A stretch of 64,000 nt of DNA, taken from assembly GCF_010672455.1 (NCBI RefSeq), contig NZ_JAAHGO010000027.1, positions 1 through 64,000 of the forward strand, read 5' to 3'. This document shows, in pieces, positions 8,825 through 19,011 of the stretch; the stretch's first letter is position 1, and every line of letters starts with the position of its first letter. Under the pieces are notes generated by a model. That model worked only from the letters and a program-made list of their open reading frames with translations, had not been told where the DNA came from and did not search any database. The translations under genes were made by a program, and so were the position numbers. This DNA is from Okeania sp. SIO2C9 (GTDB taxonomy: Bacteria > Cyanobacteriota > Cyanobacteriia > Cyanobacteriales > Microcoleaceae).

Positions 8825-9770
8825 ATGTATCAAAGTCCAATAACAGTAACTAAACTTCTCAGCGTGGGGAATATTGTTAGTGCAAGTATCCGAATTTATC
8901 GAGATAATTTTAAGTCTTATTTTGGTGTAGCTATTCGATCAACTTTATGGTTTTTTTGCCACTTCTATCTTTATTTCCCATACCTTTAATTTTGATTTAT
9001 AGTCAACAAGCCAATACTTCAAGCTTTTTATTATTGATTCCTGTATGGTTATTATTATTTGGTTATTGTTCGGCAAAGTCAGTTGTTAATGATGCCATAA
9101 TTGCGAGATTAGTATTTGGAGAGTTAGCTAATCAACCAGAAACTGTACTTGAAACTAGGCGTATTTTAAAACCTAAAATGTGGACTTTTTTCCTAGAATT
9201 TTTTCTATTGTCTTTAATTGTTATTGTAATTTTGCTGATTCTTTCTATTGTTATTGGAATTTTGGCTGGTATTATTGCTGAAATTACAAATGCTGGTCAG
9301 CAAAATATGGGAACTAGAGCAATTTTAGTTTTAATTGGAATTGTTATTTTTATTATTACCTTAATTTTTATAGTTCGATTATTGACTCGTTTTTTTATTT
9401 TCGATCTGCCTTTAGCTGTGGAAGAAAACATCACAGCAGCTCAAACTTTAGGCCGTAGTTGGGAATTAACAAAAGGATATATAGGACTAATTTTTGTCGT
9501 ATCGTTTATCGCAACTTTAGTGACATTACCAATTCTGATAATGGTACAAGTTATTGCTAGAATACTCGAAAATATTTTGACAGCAACTATTCCTGCTAAT
9601 CCAACAGATCCAAGGTTTCAATTACTATTATTTCTCATGGGATATAGCATTGGATTATTAAGTAATGTTTTTTATTACCATTCTGGCAAGCCATAAAAGC
9701 TGTAGTTTATTATGACCTCCGAACTCGTCGAGAAGGTATGGGTCTACAGTTAAGAAAACAAGATATTTAA
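8825..9770 (+). pseudogene. GPDPase-membrane-like paralogue, copy 2, two frameshifts
   Basis: The ATG at 8825 starts MYQSPITVTKLLSVGNIV. The frame is lost at about 8950, where TATGGTTTTTTTGCCA has one base fewer than the TATGGTCTTTTTTGCCA type of the other copies. The middle 249 codons remain open. A second one-base loss at about 9667 (AATGTTTTTTATT versus AATGTCTTTTTATT) moves the C-terminal YYDLRTRREG block out of frame. The ancestral stop is at 9768-9770. Both lesions fall in T runs. Confidence 0.85.
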
Positions 9771-9837
9771 TTTTGTTGTAATAGGGTTATTCCAGTTATC
9801 AGTTATCAGTTATCAGTTATCAGTTGAAAATTTAGCC

Positions 9838-10788
9838 ATGTCTGAAAATCCAATAACACTAATTAAACTTTTAAGCGTGGGGAATGTTGTTAGTGCGAGT
9901 ATCCGAATTTATCGAGATAATTTTAAGTCTTATTTGGGTGTAGCTATTCGAGCAACTTTATGGTCTTTTTGGCCTTTTTTAGCTTTAATTCCCATACCTT
10001 TAATTTTGATTTATAGTCAAGGCGATATCTCAATGTCAATTTTTTTATTATTAATTCCTGTCTGGTTATTATTGTTTATTTATTGTTCGGCAAAGTCAAT
10101 TATTAATAATGCCATAATTGCTAGATTAGTATTCGGAGAGTTAGCTAATCAACCAGAAACTGTTCGTGAAGCTAGGCGTATTTTCAAACCTAAAATGTGG
10201 ACTTTTTTCCTAGCATTTTTTCTATTTTTTTTAATTGGAATTGGAATTTTGCTGATTCTTTCTGTGGTTATTGAAATTTTGGCTGGTATTATTGCTGGAA
10301 TTGCAAATGCTAGTCAGCAAAATGTGGGGACTATAGTTGTTTTAGCTTTAATTGGAATTGTTATTTTTATTATTGCCTTAGTTTTTATAGTTCGATTATT
10401 AATTCGTTTTTTTGTTTTCGATATGCCTTTAGCTGTGGAAGAAAATATCACAGCGACTCAAACTTTAGGACGTAGCTGGGAATTAACAAAAGGATATGTA
10501 GGGCGAATTTTTGTGGTATTGTTCATCGCAACTTTAGTGACATTACCAATTCTGATAATGGTACAAGTTATTGCTAGAATACTCGAAAATATTTTGACAG
10601 CAACTATTCCTGCTAATCCAACAGATCCAAGGTTTCAATTACTATTATTTCTCATGGGATATAGCATTGGATTATTAAGTAATGTCTTTTTATTACCATT
10701 CTGGCAAGCCATAAAAGCTGTAGTTTATTATGACCTCCGAACTCGTCGAGAAGGTATGAGTCTACAGTTAAGAAAACAAGATATTTAA
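9838..10788 (+). CDS. Polytopic membrane protein, GPDPase-membrane-like family, copy 3
   Basis: A 316-residue intact paralogue, very close to copies 1 and 2 over the whole length. The same landmarks are present (VGNVVSASIRIYRDNF, RLVFGELANQPETVREA, MPLAVEENITATQTLGRSWE, LRTRREGMSLQLRKQDI). It is preceded by CAGTTAT heptads that are also present before copy 2, so the repeat was part of the duplicated unit. The C-terminal third is almost identical to the copy 2 pseudogene, which suggests recent duplication or gene conversion. Confidence 0.7.
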   Translation: MSENPITLIKLLSVGNVVSASIRIYRDNFKSYLGVAIRATLWSFWPFLALIPIPLILIYSQGDISMSIFLLLIPVWLLLFIYCSAKSIINNAIIARLVFGELANQPETVREARRIFKPKMWTFFLAFFLFFLIGIGILLILSVVIEILAGIIAGIANASQQNVGTIVVLALIGIVIFIIALVFIVRLLIRFFVFDMPLAVEENITATQTLGRSWELTKGYVGRIFVVLFIATLVTLPILIMVQVIARILENILTATIPANPTDPRFQLLLFLMGYSIGLLSNVFLLPFWQAIKAVVYYDLRTRREGMSLQLRKQDI

Positions 10789-10815
10789 TTTTGTTGTAAT
10801 AGGATAAATTTAGTT

Positions 10816-10988
10816 ATGTCTGAAAATCCAATAACACTAATTAAACTTCTAAAAGTAAACTTCAGTATTTCAATTCCAATACTTCAGCGCTTGGTACTGT
10901 TAACTGATAACTGATAACTGATAGCTGAAAAGACCTCCGAATTCGTCGAGAAGGTATGGGTCTACAGTTAAGAAAACAAGATATTTAA
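10816..10988 (+). pseudogene. GPDPase-membrane-like paralogue, copy 4, internal deletion remnant
   Basis: The first ~12 codons (MSENPITLIKLL) and the last ~20 codons (RREGMGLQLRKQDI, then TAA) of the family are present. They are separated only by ~85 bp that includes GATAACT heptads. The whole membrane core is missing. It carries the same 5' and 3' flanks as its neighbours, so it is a deleted member of the tandem array. Confidence 0.85.
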
Positions 10989-11015
10989 TTTTGTTGTAAT
11001 AGGATAAATTTAGTT

Positions 11016-12125
11016 ATGTCTGAAAATCCAATAACACTAATTAAACTTTTAAGCGTGGGGAATGTTGTTAGTGCTAGTATCCGAATTTATCGAGATAATT
11101 TTAAGTCTTATTTTGGTGTAGCTATTAGAGCAACTTTATGGTATTTTTTGCCATTTTTAGCTTTAATTCCAATACCTATAGTTTTGATTTATGGTCAACA
11201 AGGCAATAGCTCCAGTTTTTTATTATTAATTCCTGTTTGGTTATTATTGTTTGCTTTTTGTACGGCAAAATCAATTGTTAATAGTGCAATAATTGGTAGG
11301 TTAGTATTCCGACTATTAGCAAATCAACCAGAAACTGTTCGTAAAGTTAGGCGAAATTTAGCACCGAAAATACGGTCTTTTTTCTGGGCATTTTTTCTAT
11401 TATTTTTAATTGTAATTGGCATTTATATAGGTTTTCCTGTAGCGGTAGTAATTATTAGTTTTATTATTCTTATTCCTGTAAGTGTTATTGCTGCTATAGC
11501 GAATATTGAGCTAAATATTCAGCCAGATATGATGCAAAATAATATAGTGGTTATCATAATCTCTGGATTGATAGGTATAACATTTCTAGTGATTTGGTAC
11601 TACTTAATAATTCGACTATTGACTCGTTTTTTTATTCTTGATATGCCTTTAGCAGTTGAAGAAAATATGACAGCAACTAAAAGTTTAGGACGAAGTTGGG
11701 AATTAACAAAAGGGTATGTAGGGCGAATTTTTGTGATACTGCTAGTCGCAATTTTAGTTGCTTTACCTATTGGCACGGTATTGTATATTATTTCAGAAAT
11801 ATTTTCAAAATTTTTAATCCTAAAAACACCATCTTTTGATCTTTCACTTAATAATTTACTTAGTACATTTATAGAAGGAATAATATTTGTATGGCCGTTT
11901 AGTATGACAATTGCATTACCGTTTGTCATTATAGGAATTATGTTAGAAAATGGACTAAGCAACCCAAACTATTTACTAGCATTTTTAGTACAAAGTTATG
12001 CTATTTTTTCCTTAAGCAATATACTTTTATTACCATTCTGGCAAACAATTAAAGCTGTGATTTATTATGACCTCCGGACTCGTAGAGAAGGTATGGATTT
12101 ACAGTTAAGAAAACAAGATATTTAA
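11016..12125 (+). CDS. Polytopic membrane protein, GPDPase-membrane-like family, copy 5 (long form)
   Basis: A 369-residue, more diverged member. The N-terminus up to SVGNVVSASIRIYRDNFKS is nearly the same as copy 3, but the central and C-terminal membrane segments differ. An insertion of about 45 residues (around SLNNLLSTFIEGIIFVWPF) precedes the common ending LRTRREGMDLQLRKQDI. The identical first 30 residues next to a diverged core suggest conversion of the 5' end. It probably forms one transcript with the RDD gene 49 bp downstream. Confidence 0.7.
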   Translation: MSENPITLIKLLSVGNVVSASIRIYRDNFKSYFGVAIRATLWYFLPFLALIPIPIVLIYGQQGNSSSFLLLIPVWLLLFAFCTAKSIVNSAIIGRLVFRLLANQPETVRKVRRNLAPKIRSFFWAFFLLFLIVIGIYIGFPVAVVIISFIILIPVSVIAAIANIELNIQPDMMQNNIVVIIISGLIGITFLVIWYYLIIRLLTRFFILDMPLAVEENMTATKSLGRSWELTKGYVGRIFVILLVAILVALPIGTVLYIISEIFSKFLILKTPSFDLSLNNLLSTFIEGIIFVWPFSMTIALPFVIIGIMLENGLSNPNYLLAFLVQSYAIFSLSNILLLPFWQTIKAVIYYDLRTRREGMDLQLRKQDI

Positions 12126-12174
12126 TTTTATTAGCAGCAAAGAAGGTAAGCAGAAAATCTCATCAATATTAACA

Positions 12175-12951
12175 ATGAAATTTTTTAATCGAATCTCTCT
12201 AGAAACTCCAGAAAGTGTGGAATTAGATTTTAATTTAGCTGGAGTGGGCAACCGTGCTTATGCTTTGTTAATTGATTACATTATTTGGAGTTTGATTTTA
12301 CTTTTTGTCCTGATATTTGGCATCTTTTTTTCTATTCAACTTTTAGATATATGGAAAGCTTTTGGAGGTGATGATGAGCAGGCATCGTTATGGATAGCTT
12401 CAATTCAATTATTAATTTTATTTGTTATCTATGTCGGATATTTTGTGATTTTTGAAACTATCTGGCAAGGGCAAACTCCGGGAAAACGTTATGTGAAAAT
12501 TAGGGTTATTCGTGATGATGGTAGACCAGTTAGATTGCAACAAACAACTCTGAGAGCTTTATTCCGTCCGGTAGATGATACTTTATTTATCGGAATGTTA
12601 TTAATTTTGTTTAGTAAAAAAGAAAAACGTTTAGGAGACTGGATAGCAGGTACAATTGTTATTCAAGAAGTTAAGGCAGTTGCCGATATAATTTCGACTT
12701 CCGAAACAGCAAAAAAATTGGCAAATTATTTACTAGAAGAAGCAGATATTTCTCAATTATTGCCTGAAGATTTTGCTGTAATTCGGGAATATTTACAACG
12801 TTCTAAGTTAATGACTAAACAAGCAAAAATAGAGTTGAGTAAAAAATTAGCATCTCAAGCAAAAGAAATTATTGGATTGACACAAACTCCACAAAAAGTT
12901 TCTGCTACAGAATTTTTAGAAGCTGTTTATTTAGCTTATCAGCAAAAATGA
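12175..12951 (+). CDS. RDD family membrane protein
   Basis: A 258-residue protein. The RDD domain starts at residue ~25 with the Arg of GNRAYALLIDYIIW, in which Asp follows, and continues through two to three membrane segments to FETIWQGQTPGKRYVKIRVI. A further Asp lies in LGDWIAGTIVI. A soluble C-terminal tail of ~90 residues follows. RDD proteins are proposed transport or ion-related membrane proteins of uncertain role. SpoIIM-like and RDD genes commonly cluster, and here they flank the paralogue array. Confidence 0.8.
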   Translation: MKFFNRISLETPESVELDFNLAGVGNRAYALLIDYIIWSLILLFVLIFGIFFSIQLLDIWKAFGGDDEQASLWIASIQLLILFVIYVGYFVIFETIWQGQTPGKRYVKIRVIRDDGRPVRLQQTTLRALFRPVDDTLFIGMLLILFSKKEKRLGDWIAGTIVIQEVKAVADIISTSETAKKLANYLLEEADISQLLPEDFAVIREYLQRSKLMTKQAKIELSKKLASQAKEIIGLTQTPQKVSATEFLEAVYLAYQQK

Positions 12952-13780
12952 AGCAGGTTTTAGGTTTTAGGTGATAGTTTTTAGGTGGTAGCTTTTAGAT
13001 TTTAGGTAAAATCTTATTGGGGTTTAATTAATAAAAGTTGCCGGAAGCAAATATTAAAAAATTAAGTTAACTATTTCCCTCTTTTATGGAGATGCCGATT
13101 GAGCGATCGTTATTTTTATTTCGATATTAAAAAAAGTAAAATAAGAAAGTGCTAGATAGTAGATAAAATCTTATTGGGTTGAAATTAATAGATATCTCCA
13201 AAAAATAAACTTGCTCTTTATTTAACATAAGCTAGAGTTGTAACAGTCACTGAAAAAATAATTTTTCGTATCTTTGTGAAAATCTACTCCCTGTTCCCTA
13301 TTTCCTGTTCCCTAATATGAGCAAAAAGTCTCTTTTTCACGCCTATGTCTAATAGACATCTCTAAAAATAAAAAATAGAATCAATCATGGCGCAGAAATA
13401 ATCAATTATTTCCCCCTTATTCCCTATTCCCTATTTCCCTCTTCCCTCTTTTGGAGGAGATGTCTAATAAATAAAAGTTGCCTGAAGCAAATGTTAAAAA
13501 ATTAAGTTAACTACTGAGCGATCGCTATTTTTTTTCCTATATTAGAGTTGTTGGGAAATAACTTTAAAAAGCAAGTTAAAGCCACAGAAATAATCTAACT
13601 TTCTTACTGCTTTTTCTCTGTGAATTTTTCCTGAGAACTAAATAGATGTATCTTTTCCCTTATGGGTTTAATACCCCACCGTCAACGGGAGTGCTTAAAA
13701 TTGTTTGGGGTTATCCCCATACGATTTTCCCTTCTGCCTTCTGCCTTCTTCAAAACCGAAATTCTTAGGAGTATTATAAG
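12952..13780. repeat. Intergenic 829 bp: repeats, R4 and R7 copies
   Basis: TTTTAGGTG-type repeats lie at 12955-13010. R4 occupies 13353-13466 (TAGACATCTCT at the left end, AGATGTCTA at the right). An inverted R7 copy is at about 13663-13720, followed by TTCTGCC heptads at 13727-13752. A clear AGGAG precedes the next gene. I see no coding sequence. Confidence 0.75.
13353..13466. mobile_element. R4 MITE-like element
   Basis: About 114 bp bounded by inverted TAGACATCTC/GGAGATGTCTA. A second copy at 50362-50484 shares AAATYATCAATT, TTTCCCCCT and TCCCTCTTTTGG, and a partial copy ends at about 62818. It has no coding content. Confidence 0.65.
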
Positions 13781-14407
13781 ATGCTTATTTCAACAGAAAA
13801 ACCGGATATTAAGTTAATGAATTTAGAGGAGTTTTGGGACTGGTATCCTGATGGTTATGGTCGATTTGAACTACATAATGGAGAGATTGTTGAAGTGCAA
13901 CCTACTGGAACTCATGAAAAAGTAGCTGGTTTTCTAGCTTTGGAATTAGGTGTGGAAATTAAACGCCTGAATTTACCTTTTTTTATCCCTCGACAGGGAC
14001 TAATTAAAGCTATAGATTCGGATAAATCAGCTTATATTCCTGATGTAATGGTATTAGATGATAATGCTATGGAAAACGAACCAATGTGGAAAAAACGATC
14101 GACTATTACTCAAGGTAAAAGTGTTAAATTAGCCATAGAAGTAGTAAGTACCAATTGGCAAGATGATTATTTAAGTAAGCTTGGAGAATATGAAAGATTA
14201 GGCATAAACGAGTATTGGATAGTTGATTATTTAGGTTTAGGAGGTCGCCGATATATTGGAGACCCTAAACAACCAACTATTTCGGTTTGTAATTTAGTTG
14301 AAAGTGAATATGCGATTAATTTATTTAGAGGTCAAGATGTGCTTAGTTCCCCGACTTTTCCAGAACTCAATTTGACCGCAGAACAAATATTTCAAGTCGG
14401 ACAGTAG
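13781..14407 (+). CDS. Uma2 family endonuclease (DUF820)
   Basis: A 208-residue protein of the Uma2/DUF820 family, PD-(D/E)xK-fold nucleases greatly expanded in cyanobacteria and of unknown in vivo role. Visible motifs are YGRFELHNGEIVEV, YIPDVMVLDDNA (the Asp), LAIEVVSTNWQDDYLSKLGEY (the Glu and downstream Lys) and YERLGINEYWIVDYLGLGG. The start has an AGGAG about 10 bases upstream. It is a single gene with no partner, flanked by an R7/STRR copy and a tandem array. Confidence 0.85.
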   Translation: MLISTEKPDIKLMNLEEFWDWYPDGYGRFELHNGEIVEVQPTGTHEKVAGFLALELGVEIKRLNLPFFIPRQGLIKAIDSDKSAYIPDVMVLDDNAMENEPMWKKRSTITQGKSVKLAIEVVSTNWQDDYLSKLGEYERLGINEYWIVDYLGLGGRRYIGDPKQPTISVCNLVESEYAINLFRGQDVLSSPTFPELNLTAEQIFQVGQ

Positions 14408-15430
14408 TGTCGCTGCGCGGAAGTTAAAAGTCAAAATTCAAAAGTCAAAAGTCAAAAGTAAGATTTTATCCGCTCAAAACTTTAAAGTTTGGGCTTTGCT
14501 GAATCAAGGGATGAATCTTTTTTGAACAGGTAAATCTTATCCTTAATTAAAAGGCAAAAATCAAAAGTAAAAAGTAAGATTTTATCCGCTCAAAACTTTA
14601 GAGTTTGGGCGTTGCTGAATCAAGGGATGAATCTTTTTTGAACAGGTAAATCTTATCCTTAATTAAAAGGCAAAAATCAAAAGTAAAAAGTAAGATTTTA
14701 TCCGCTCAAAACTTTAAAGTTTGGGCTTTGCTGAATCAAGGGATGAATCTTTTTTGAACAGGTAAATCTTATCCTTAATTAAAAGGCAAAAATCAAAAGT
14801 AAAAAGTAAGATTTTATCCGCTCAAAACTTTAAAGTTTGGGCTTTGCTGAATCAAGGGATGAATCTTTTTTGAACAGGTAAATCTTATCCTTAATTAAAA
14901 TTCAAAATTCAAAAGTCAAAAGTAAGATTTTATCCGCTCAAAACTTTATAGTTTGGGCTTTGCTGAATCAAGGGATGAATCTTTTTTGAACAGGTATAGC
15001 GCTGTGCGCAGGCAACAGGCAACAGGCAACAGGCAACAGGGGGAATAAAAAACCGATAATATAAGGCTTTTAGCTATTGGACAGTTCTTGTAATTTGTAA
15101 ATATGCCAGCGCACATTGCTATAAATCTTATCCTTAATTAAAAGTCATGCATTCAAAAGTAAAAAGTAAGATTTTATCCGCTCAAAACTTTATAGTTTGG
15201 GCGTTGCTGAATCAAGGGATGAATCTTTTTTGAACAGGTAAATCTTATCCTTAATTAAAAGTCATGCATTCAGAAGTAAAAAGTAAGATTTTATCCGCTC
15301 AAAACTTTATAGTTTGGGCGTTGCTGAATCAAGGGATGAATCTTTTTTGAACAGGTAAATCTTATCCTTAATTAAAATTGAAAATCCAAAAGTCAAAAGT
15401 AAGATTTTATCAGTTCAAAACTTTGATGTT
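14408..15430. repeat. Tandem array of a 116-bp unit, 7 copies plus a diverged 8th
   Basis: TCCGCTCAAAAC recurs at 14469, 14585, 14701, 14817, 14933, 15177 and 15293, with a diverged copy near 15411. Five intervals are exactly 116 or 118 bp. The 244-bp interval contains an inserted R2 element. Each unit also holds an imperfect CAAAAGT heptad stretch. No ORF is conserved across units. Confidence 0.95.
14997..15121 (+). mobile_element. R2 MITE-like element inserted in the tandem array
   Basis: A 125-bp element flanked by a TA duplication (14995-14996 and 15122-15123). Neighbouring array copies read GAACAGGTAAATCTTATCC; here the element splits that sequence after GGTA. Ends are TAGCGCTGTGCGC and GCGCACATTGCTA. 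Near the left end are GGCAACA heptads. TA duplication is typical of IS630/Tc1-mariner-type MITEs. Confidence 0.9.
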
Positions 15431-15488
15431 ACAGTAATTTACGGAAGTTATTTAACATTAAAAGTTTGAATACTCGGTTACTAAAGTT

Positions 15489-15652
15489 GTAAGTATTCAG
15501 CCGTCAGCCATCAGCTATTACTTTTAGTTTAGGATAAAAGCAATATTTAATTGTCTTGCTACAAAAGTTGCCTCCTTTGCACTTAAAGTCAGTTGTTAAT
15601 TTAAACACTCTCCTATATGAGAGAGTCTTATTGCTAATAGCTGAATACTTAC
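15489..15652. mobile_element. R9 MITE-like element with perfect 13-bp TIRs
   Basis: Bounded by GTAAGTATTCAGC and its exact reverse complement GCTGAATACTTAC, 164 bp in total. It contains a hairpin ACTCTCCTATATGAGAGAGT near 15607. A longer relative lies at 22629-22901. It has no coding content. Confidence 0.7.
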
Positions 15653-15694
15653 CTCAAGTTTAAATCCATTTTATGTTATTTATCCCATCCTAAT

Positions 15695-15872
15695 TAGGGC
15701 TTACCGATTAAATATAAAAGTCTTTATAGATAAAGGTAAGTGCCTTTCTAAGTATCAAAAAATGCGAGGTTTTAGGTGCTAATGATTCAAAAATTTAGGA
15801 TTTTGGTCAAGAATTGGGCAGAAAAATCAAGGGATGATTCTTCCTACTATCTCCTCTATAATTCCCCTAACT
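15695..15872 (+). mobile_element. R3 MITE-like element, right-truncated
   Basis: It begins TAGGGCTTACCGATTAAATATAAAAG and keeps GGCAGAAAAATCAAG and CCTCTATAATTCCCC, but lacks the AAAAGACTTTT right end. GATAACT heptads follow at 15918-15936. Confidence 0.55.
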
Positions 15873-15979
15873 CCATTCTCCTGACTCAGTATTTCAAGCC
15901 TCCTACTGAATAGGAGGTACTGATAACTGATAACTGAAATAACTCCTTCTTCAATAGTTTAATTAGTAGAGAAAATTTT

Positions 15980-18310
15980 ATGCAAGTTGCCTCCAAACCA
16001 GAAACAACAAATATCGATCGCTCCCCATCAGAAACCATCACCCTTGATGTTAGTGGGATGAAATGCGCTGGATGTGTCAAAGCAGTCGAACGCCAACTCA
16101 CCCAACAAACAGGTGTTATCTCCGCTCTAGTCAACCTAGCAACCGAAGTAGCAACCGTCCAATGCGAAACAGGGGCGATCGACCCAAACACCCTCGCCGA
16201 AAAACTCACAAATAACGGTTTCCCTACTCAACCACGTCTCGATACCTCCGAAATAGACGCAACCAAAAAACAAACCGAACGCCATAACCAAGAAATTAAA
16301 CAACAAATTAGACGGATAGCGATCGCTGCTTTCCTCATTATTCTCTCAGGTATGGGACATTTGGGTCACTTCATTGGTCTAGAAATTCCCATTTTGAGTA
16401 ATATTTGGTTTCATGCAGCATTAGCAACCTTAGCTTTATTACTACCAGGTCGCGAAATTATCATCGACGGTGTTCAAAGTCTTTGGCGAAACTCCCCCAA
16501 CATGAACACCCTAGTTGGTCTCGGCGCCATGACCGCTTACATTGCCAGTATTGTTGCTCTACTATTTCCCGAATTAGGTTGGGAATGCTTTTTTGACGAA
16601 CCAGTAATGATCCTTGGTTTTATCCTTCTTGGTAAAACCCTCGAACAACAAGCAAGATATCGAGCAGCATCTACCCTCCAGTCATTAATAGCACTCCAAC
16701 CTGCCACCGCACGTTTAGTCCCACCACCAAACGGGGAGAATAATTTTGAGTCTGTAGAAATTCCAGCTTCACGAGTCAAAGTTGGAGAATATCTCCAAGT
16801 ATTGCCTGGAGAAAAAATTCCTGTGGATGGAGAAATATGTAATGGCAAAACAACAATAGATGAGTCGATGCTGACTGGGGAGTCTATACCTGTAACAAAA
16901 GAATGTGGCGCTAAAGTTACTGCGGGAACTATCAATAACTCAGGCGCTATAGTTATCCAGGCAACTCACACAGGTTCGGAAACTACATTAGCTCAAATAG
17001 TTAAATTAGTCGAAACCGCTCAAACCCGCAAAGCACCTATTCAAAATTTAGCAGATACTGTGGCAGGTTATTTTACCTATGGCGTAATGACTATAGCTTC
17101 CGCAACCTTCCTCTTTTGGTATTTAGCAGGTACTAATATCTGGCCGAATGTGTTGCAGATGACCGACCATGAAGGGATGATGATGGCACATTCCACTTCC
17201 ACTTCCCCACTATTATTAAGTTTGAAATTAACTATCGCCGTTTTAGTTATTGCTTGTCCTTGTGCATTAGGTTTAGCAACACCCACAGCAATATTAGTAG
17301 GTTCGGGTGTTGGTGCAGAAAGAGGTTTATTAATAAAAGGTGGGGATGTACTGGAAAAGGTACATGAATTAGATACTATTGTCTTTGACAAAACCGGAAC
17401 ATTAACCACAGGTCATCCCACCGTTACCGATATTGTCGGGGATAACCCACAATGGTTATTACAAATTGCAGCGACGGTGGAAAGTGGTGCGAGTCATCCC
17501 TTGGCAAAAGCAATTTTACAAAAAGCTGAACAAGAGAATATCTCATTACTCACAGCAACAGACTTTCACACCGAAGCTGGTTTAGGAATATCTGCTGTTG
17601 TAGATGGTAAACCTGCTTTAGTGGGAAATTTGGAATGGTTGAAAAGCCATAAAATTGTTGTCAATGCTGAAAATATCCCCACTTTAAACGGCAAAACAAC
17701 AGTTTATATTGCTGTGGATGGAATATTAGCTGGAGTTATCGGAGTTAGCGATGTGCTTCGAGATGACGCTAAAGCAACAGTGCAGCGTTTACAAAGTATG
17801 GGTTTAAGAGTGATGTTATTAACAGGCGATCGCTCTTCTGTTGCCGAAACTATTGGACAACAGTTAAATATCAACTCAAAAGATATTTTGGCAGAGGTAG
17901 TACCATCTGGAAAAGCAGAAGCGATCGCTTCTTTGCAGTCAAATGCTGGAAAAGTGGCAATGGTGGGAGATGGTATTAATGATGCTCCTGCTCTAGCTCA
18001 AGCAAATGTGGGTATTGGGATGCAAGCTGGTACAGATGTGGCAGTGGAAGCTGCTGATATTGTGTTGATGCAGGATAAATTGATGGATGTGGTGCAGTCA
18101 ATTAAACTCAGTCGTACTACTTTCAACAAAATTCGTCAAAACTTATTTTGGGCTTTTGCCTATAATATTGTAGGCATTCCTGTAGCTGCGGGAGTGTTGT
18201 TGCCGACTTTTGGTATTATTCTCAACCCTGCGGCGGCTGGTGCTTTTATGGCATTTAGTTCTGTAAGTGTTGTGACAAACTCTTTATTGTTGCGTAGTAC
18301 ATTTCATTGA
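15980..18310 (+). CDS. Heavy-metal P1B-type ATPase, Cu+ type (CopA/PacS-like)
   Basis: A 776-residue copper-exporting P-type ATPase. An N-terminal HMA domain carries the metal site GMKCAGCV near residue 30. The phosphatase loop contains TGES; the P-domain has DKTGTLT, SHPLA and GDGINDAPAL. The transmembrane metal signature is of the Cu+ subtype (P1B-1): CPC in VIACPCALGLATP, YN in AFAYNIVGIP and MAFSSVSVVTN in the last helix. Cyanobacteria have plasma-membrane (CtaA) and thylakoid (PacS) versions; I cannot say which this is. The leader holds GATAACT heptads and follows the 116-bp array, and no CopY-type operator is evident. Confidence 0.93.
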   Translation: MQVASKPETTNIDRSPSETITLDVSGMKCAGCVKAVERQLTQQTGVISALVNLATEVATVQCETGAIDPNTLAEKLTNNGFPTQPRLDTSEIDATKKQTERHNQEIKQQIRRIAIAAFLIILSGMGHLGHFIGLEIPILSNIWFHAALATLALLLPGREIIIDGVQSLWRNSPNMNTLVGLGAMTAYIASIVALLFPELGWECFFDEPVMILGFILLGKTLEQQARYRAASTLQSLIALQPATARLVPPPNGENNFESVEIPASRVKVGEYLQVLPGEKIPVDGEICNGKTTIDESMLTGESIPVTKECGAKVTAGTINNSGAIVIQATHTGSETTLAQIVKLVETAQTRKAPIQNLADTVAGYFTYGVMTIASATFLFWYLAGTNIWPNVLQMTDHEGMMMAHSTSTSPLLLSLKLTIAVLVIACPCALGLATPTAILVGSGVGAERGLLIKGGDVLEKVHELDTIVFDKTGTLTTGHPTVTDIVGDNPQWLLQIAATVESGASHPLAKAILQKAEQENISLLTATDFHTEAGLGISAVVDGKPALVGNLEWLKSHKIVVNAENIPTLNGKTTVYIAVDGILAGVIGVSDVLRDDAKATVQRLQSMGLRVMLLTGDRSSVAETIGQQLNINSKDILAEVVPSGKAEAIASLQSNAGKVAMVGDGINDAPALAQANVGIGMQAGTDVAVEAADIVLMQDKLMDVVQSIKLSRTTFNKIRQNLFWAFAYNIVGIPVAAGVLLPTFGIILNPAAAGAFMAFSSVSVVTNSLLLRSTFH

Positions 18311-19011
18311 ATTAGGAGTCAGATGGGAGATGGGGAGATGGGGAGATGGGGAGATGGGGAGATTAGGAGATGGGGAGATGGGGAGATGGGGAGAGTTCTT
18401 GAGGACGCGGGGAGGGGGAGACACGGAGACGCGGAGACACGGAGAGGGGAAGACGCGCAGATAGATGGACACGAGGGTTTTCTTTAATAAATAGAGAAAA
18501 TAGATTGAATTAATTACTCAATTATCCAATCTCCGCATCCTCGTCTAATATAATGTCCGGATAAGAGCGTGATGAAAAAACTTATAATGAGTGCTTCAAC
18601 AGTAAATCTTTCTATTTTCCCTACTCCCCTACTCCCCTACTCCCCCACTCCCCTACTCCCCTACTATCTTAATCAGGACTTACGCAAAGAAACTGTGTAT
18701 AGAGTCCAGTAACTATTGGACAATAGTTATGAGTACTATATATAGCATATCTGCGTAAGTCCTAAATTAATAATTAATAATTAAATTATTCTGGTTTAAA
18801 GCCTCCCCTTTTAAGGGAAAAAAAAGAAATAATATCTTCTTACTATTCAATTCCGTAACGGTTTTAACCAGAGGTAATTATCAATTAATGAACATTACCA
18901 TGCAGGTACTACCCAAAAACTTTCTTCTTCTGTTCTTTCTTTTTTCCTCCTGCACATCGCCCTATCTAACTCCTGACTGATAACTGATAACTGATAACTG
19001 ATAACTGAAAT
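18311..19011. repeat. Intergenic 701 bp: GGGGAGAT repeats, R6, R5
   Basis: Repeats of GGGGAGAT (period 8) and GGAGACGCG types run from 18320 to 18470. CTACTCCCC heptads lie at 18620-18664. R6 occupies 18675-18763 and a partial R5 about 18770-18895. GATAACT heptads at 18977-19006 abut the 3' end of the next gene. Confidence 0.75.
18675..18763. mobile_element. R6 palindromic MITE-like element (AGGACTTACGCA ends)
   Basis: Inverted ends AGGACTTACGCA and TGCGTAAGTCCT enclose about 65 bp, itself partly palindromic (AACTATTGGACAATAGTT). The same ends flank the copy at 45264-45347, and single ends are seen near 19855 and 36790. Confidence 0.8.
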
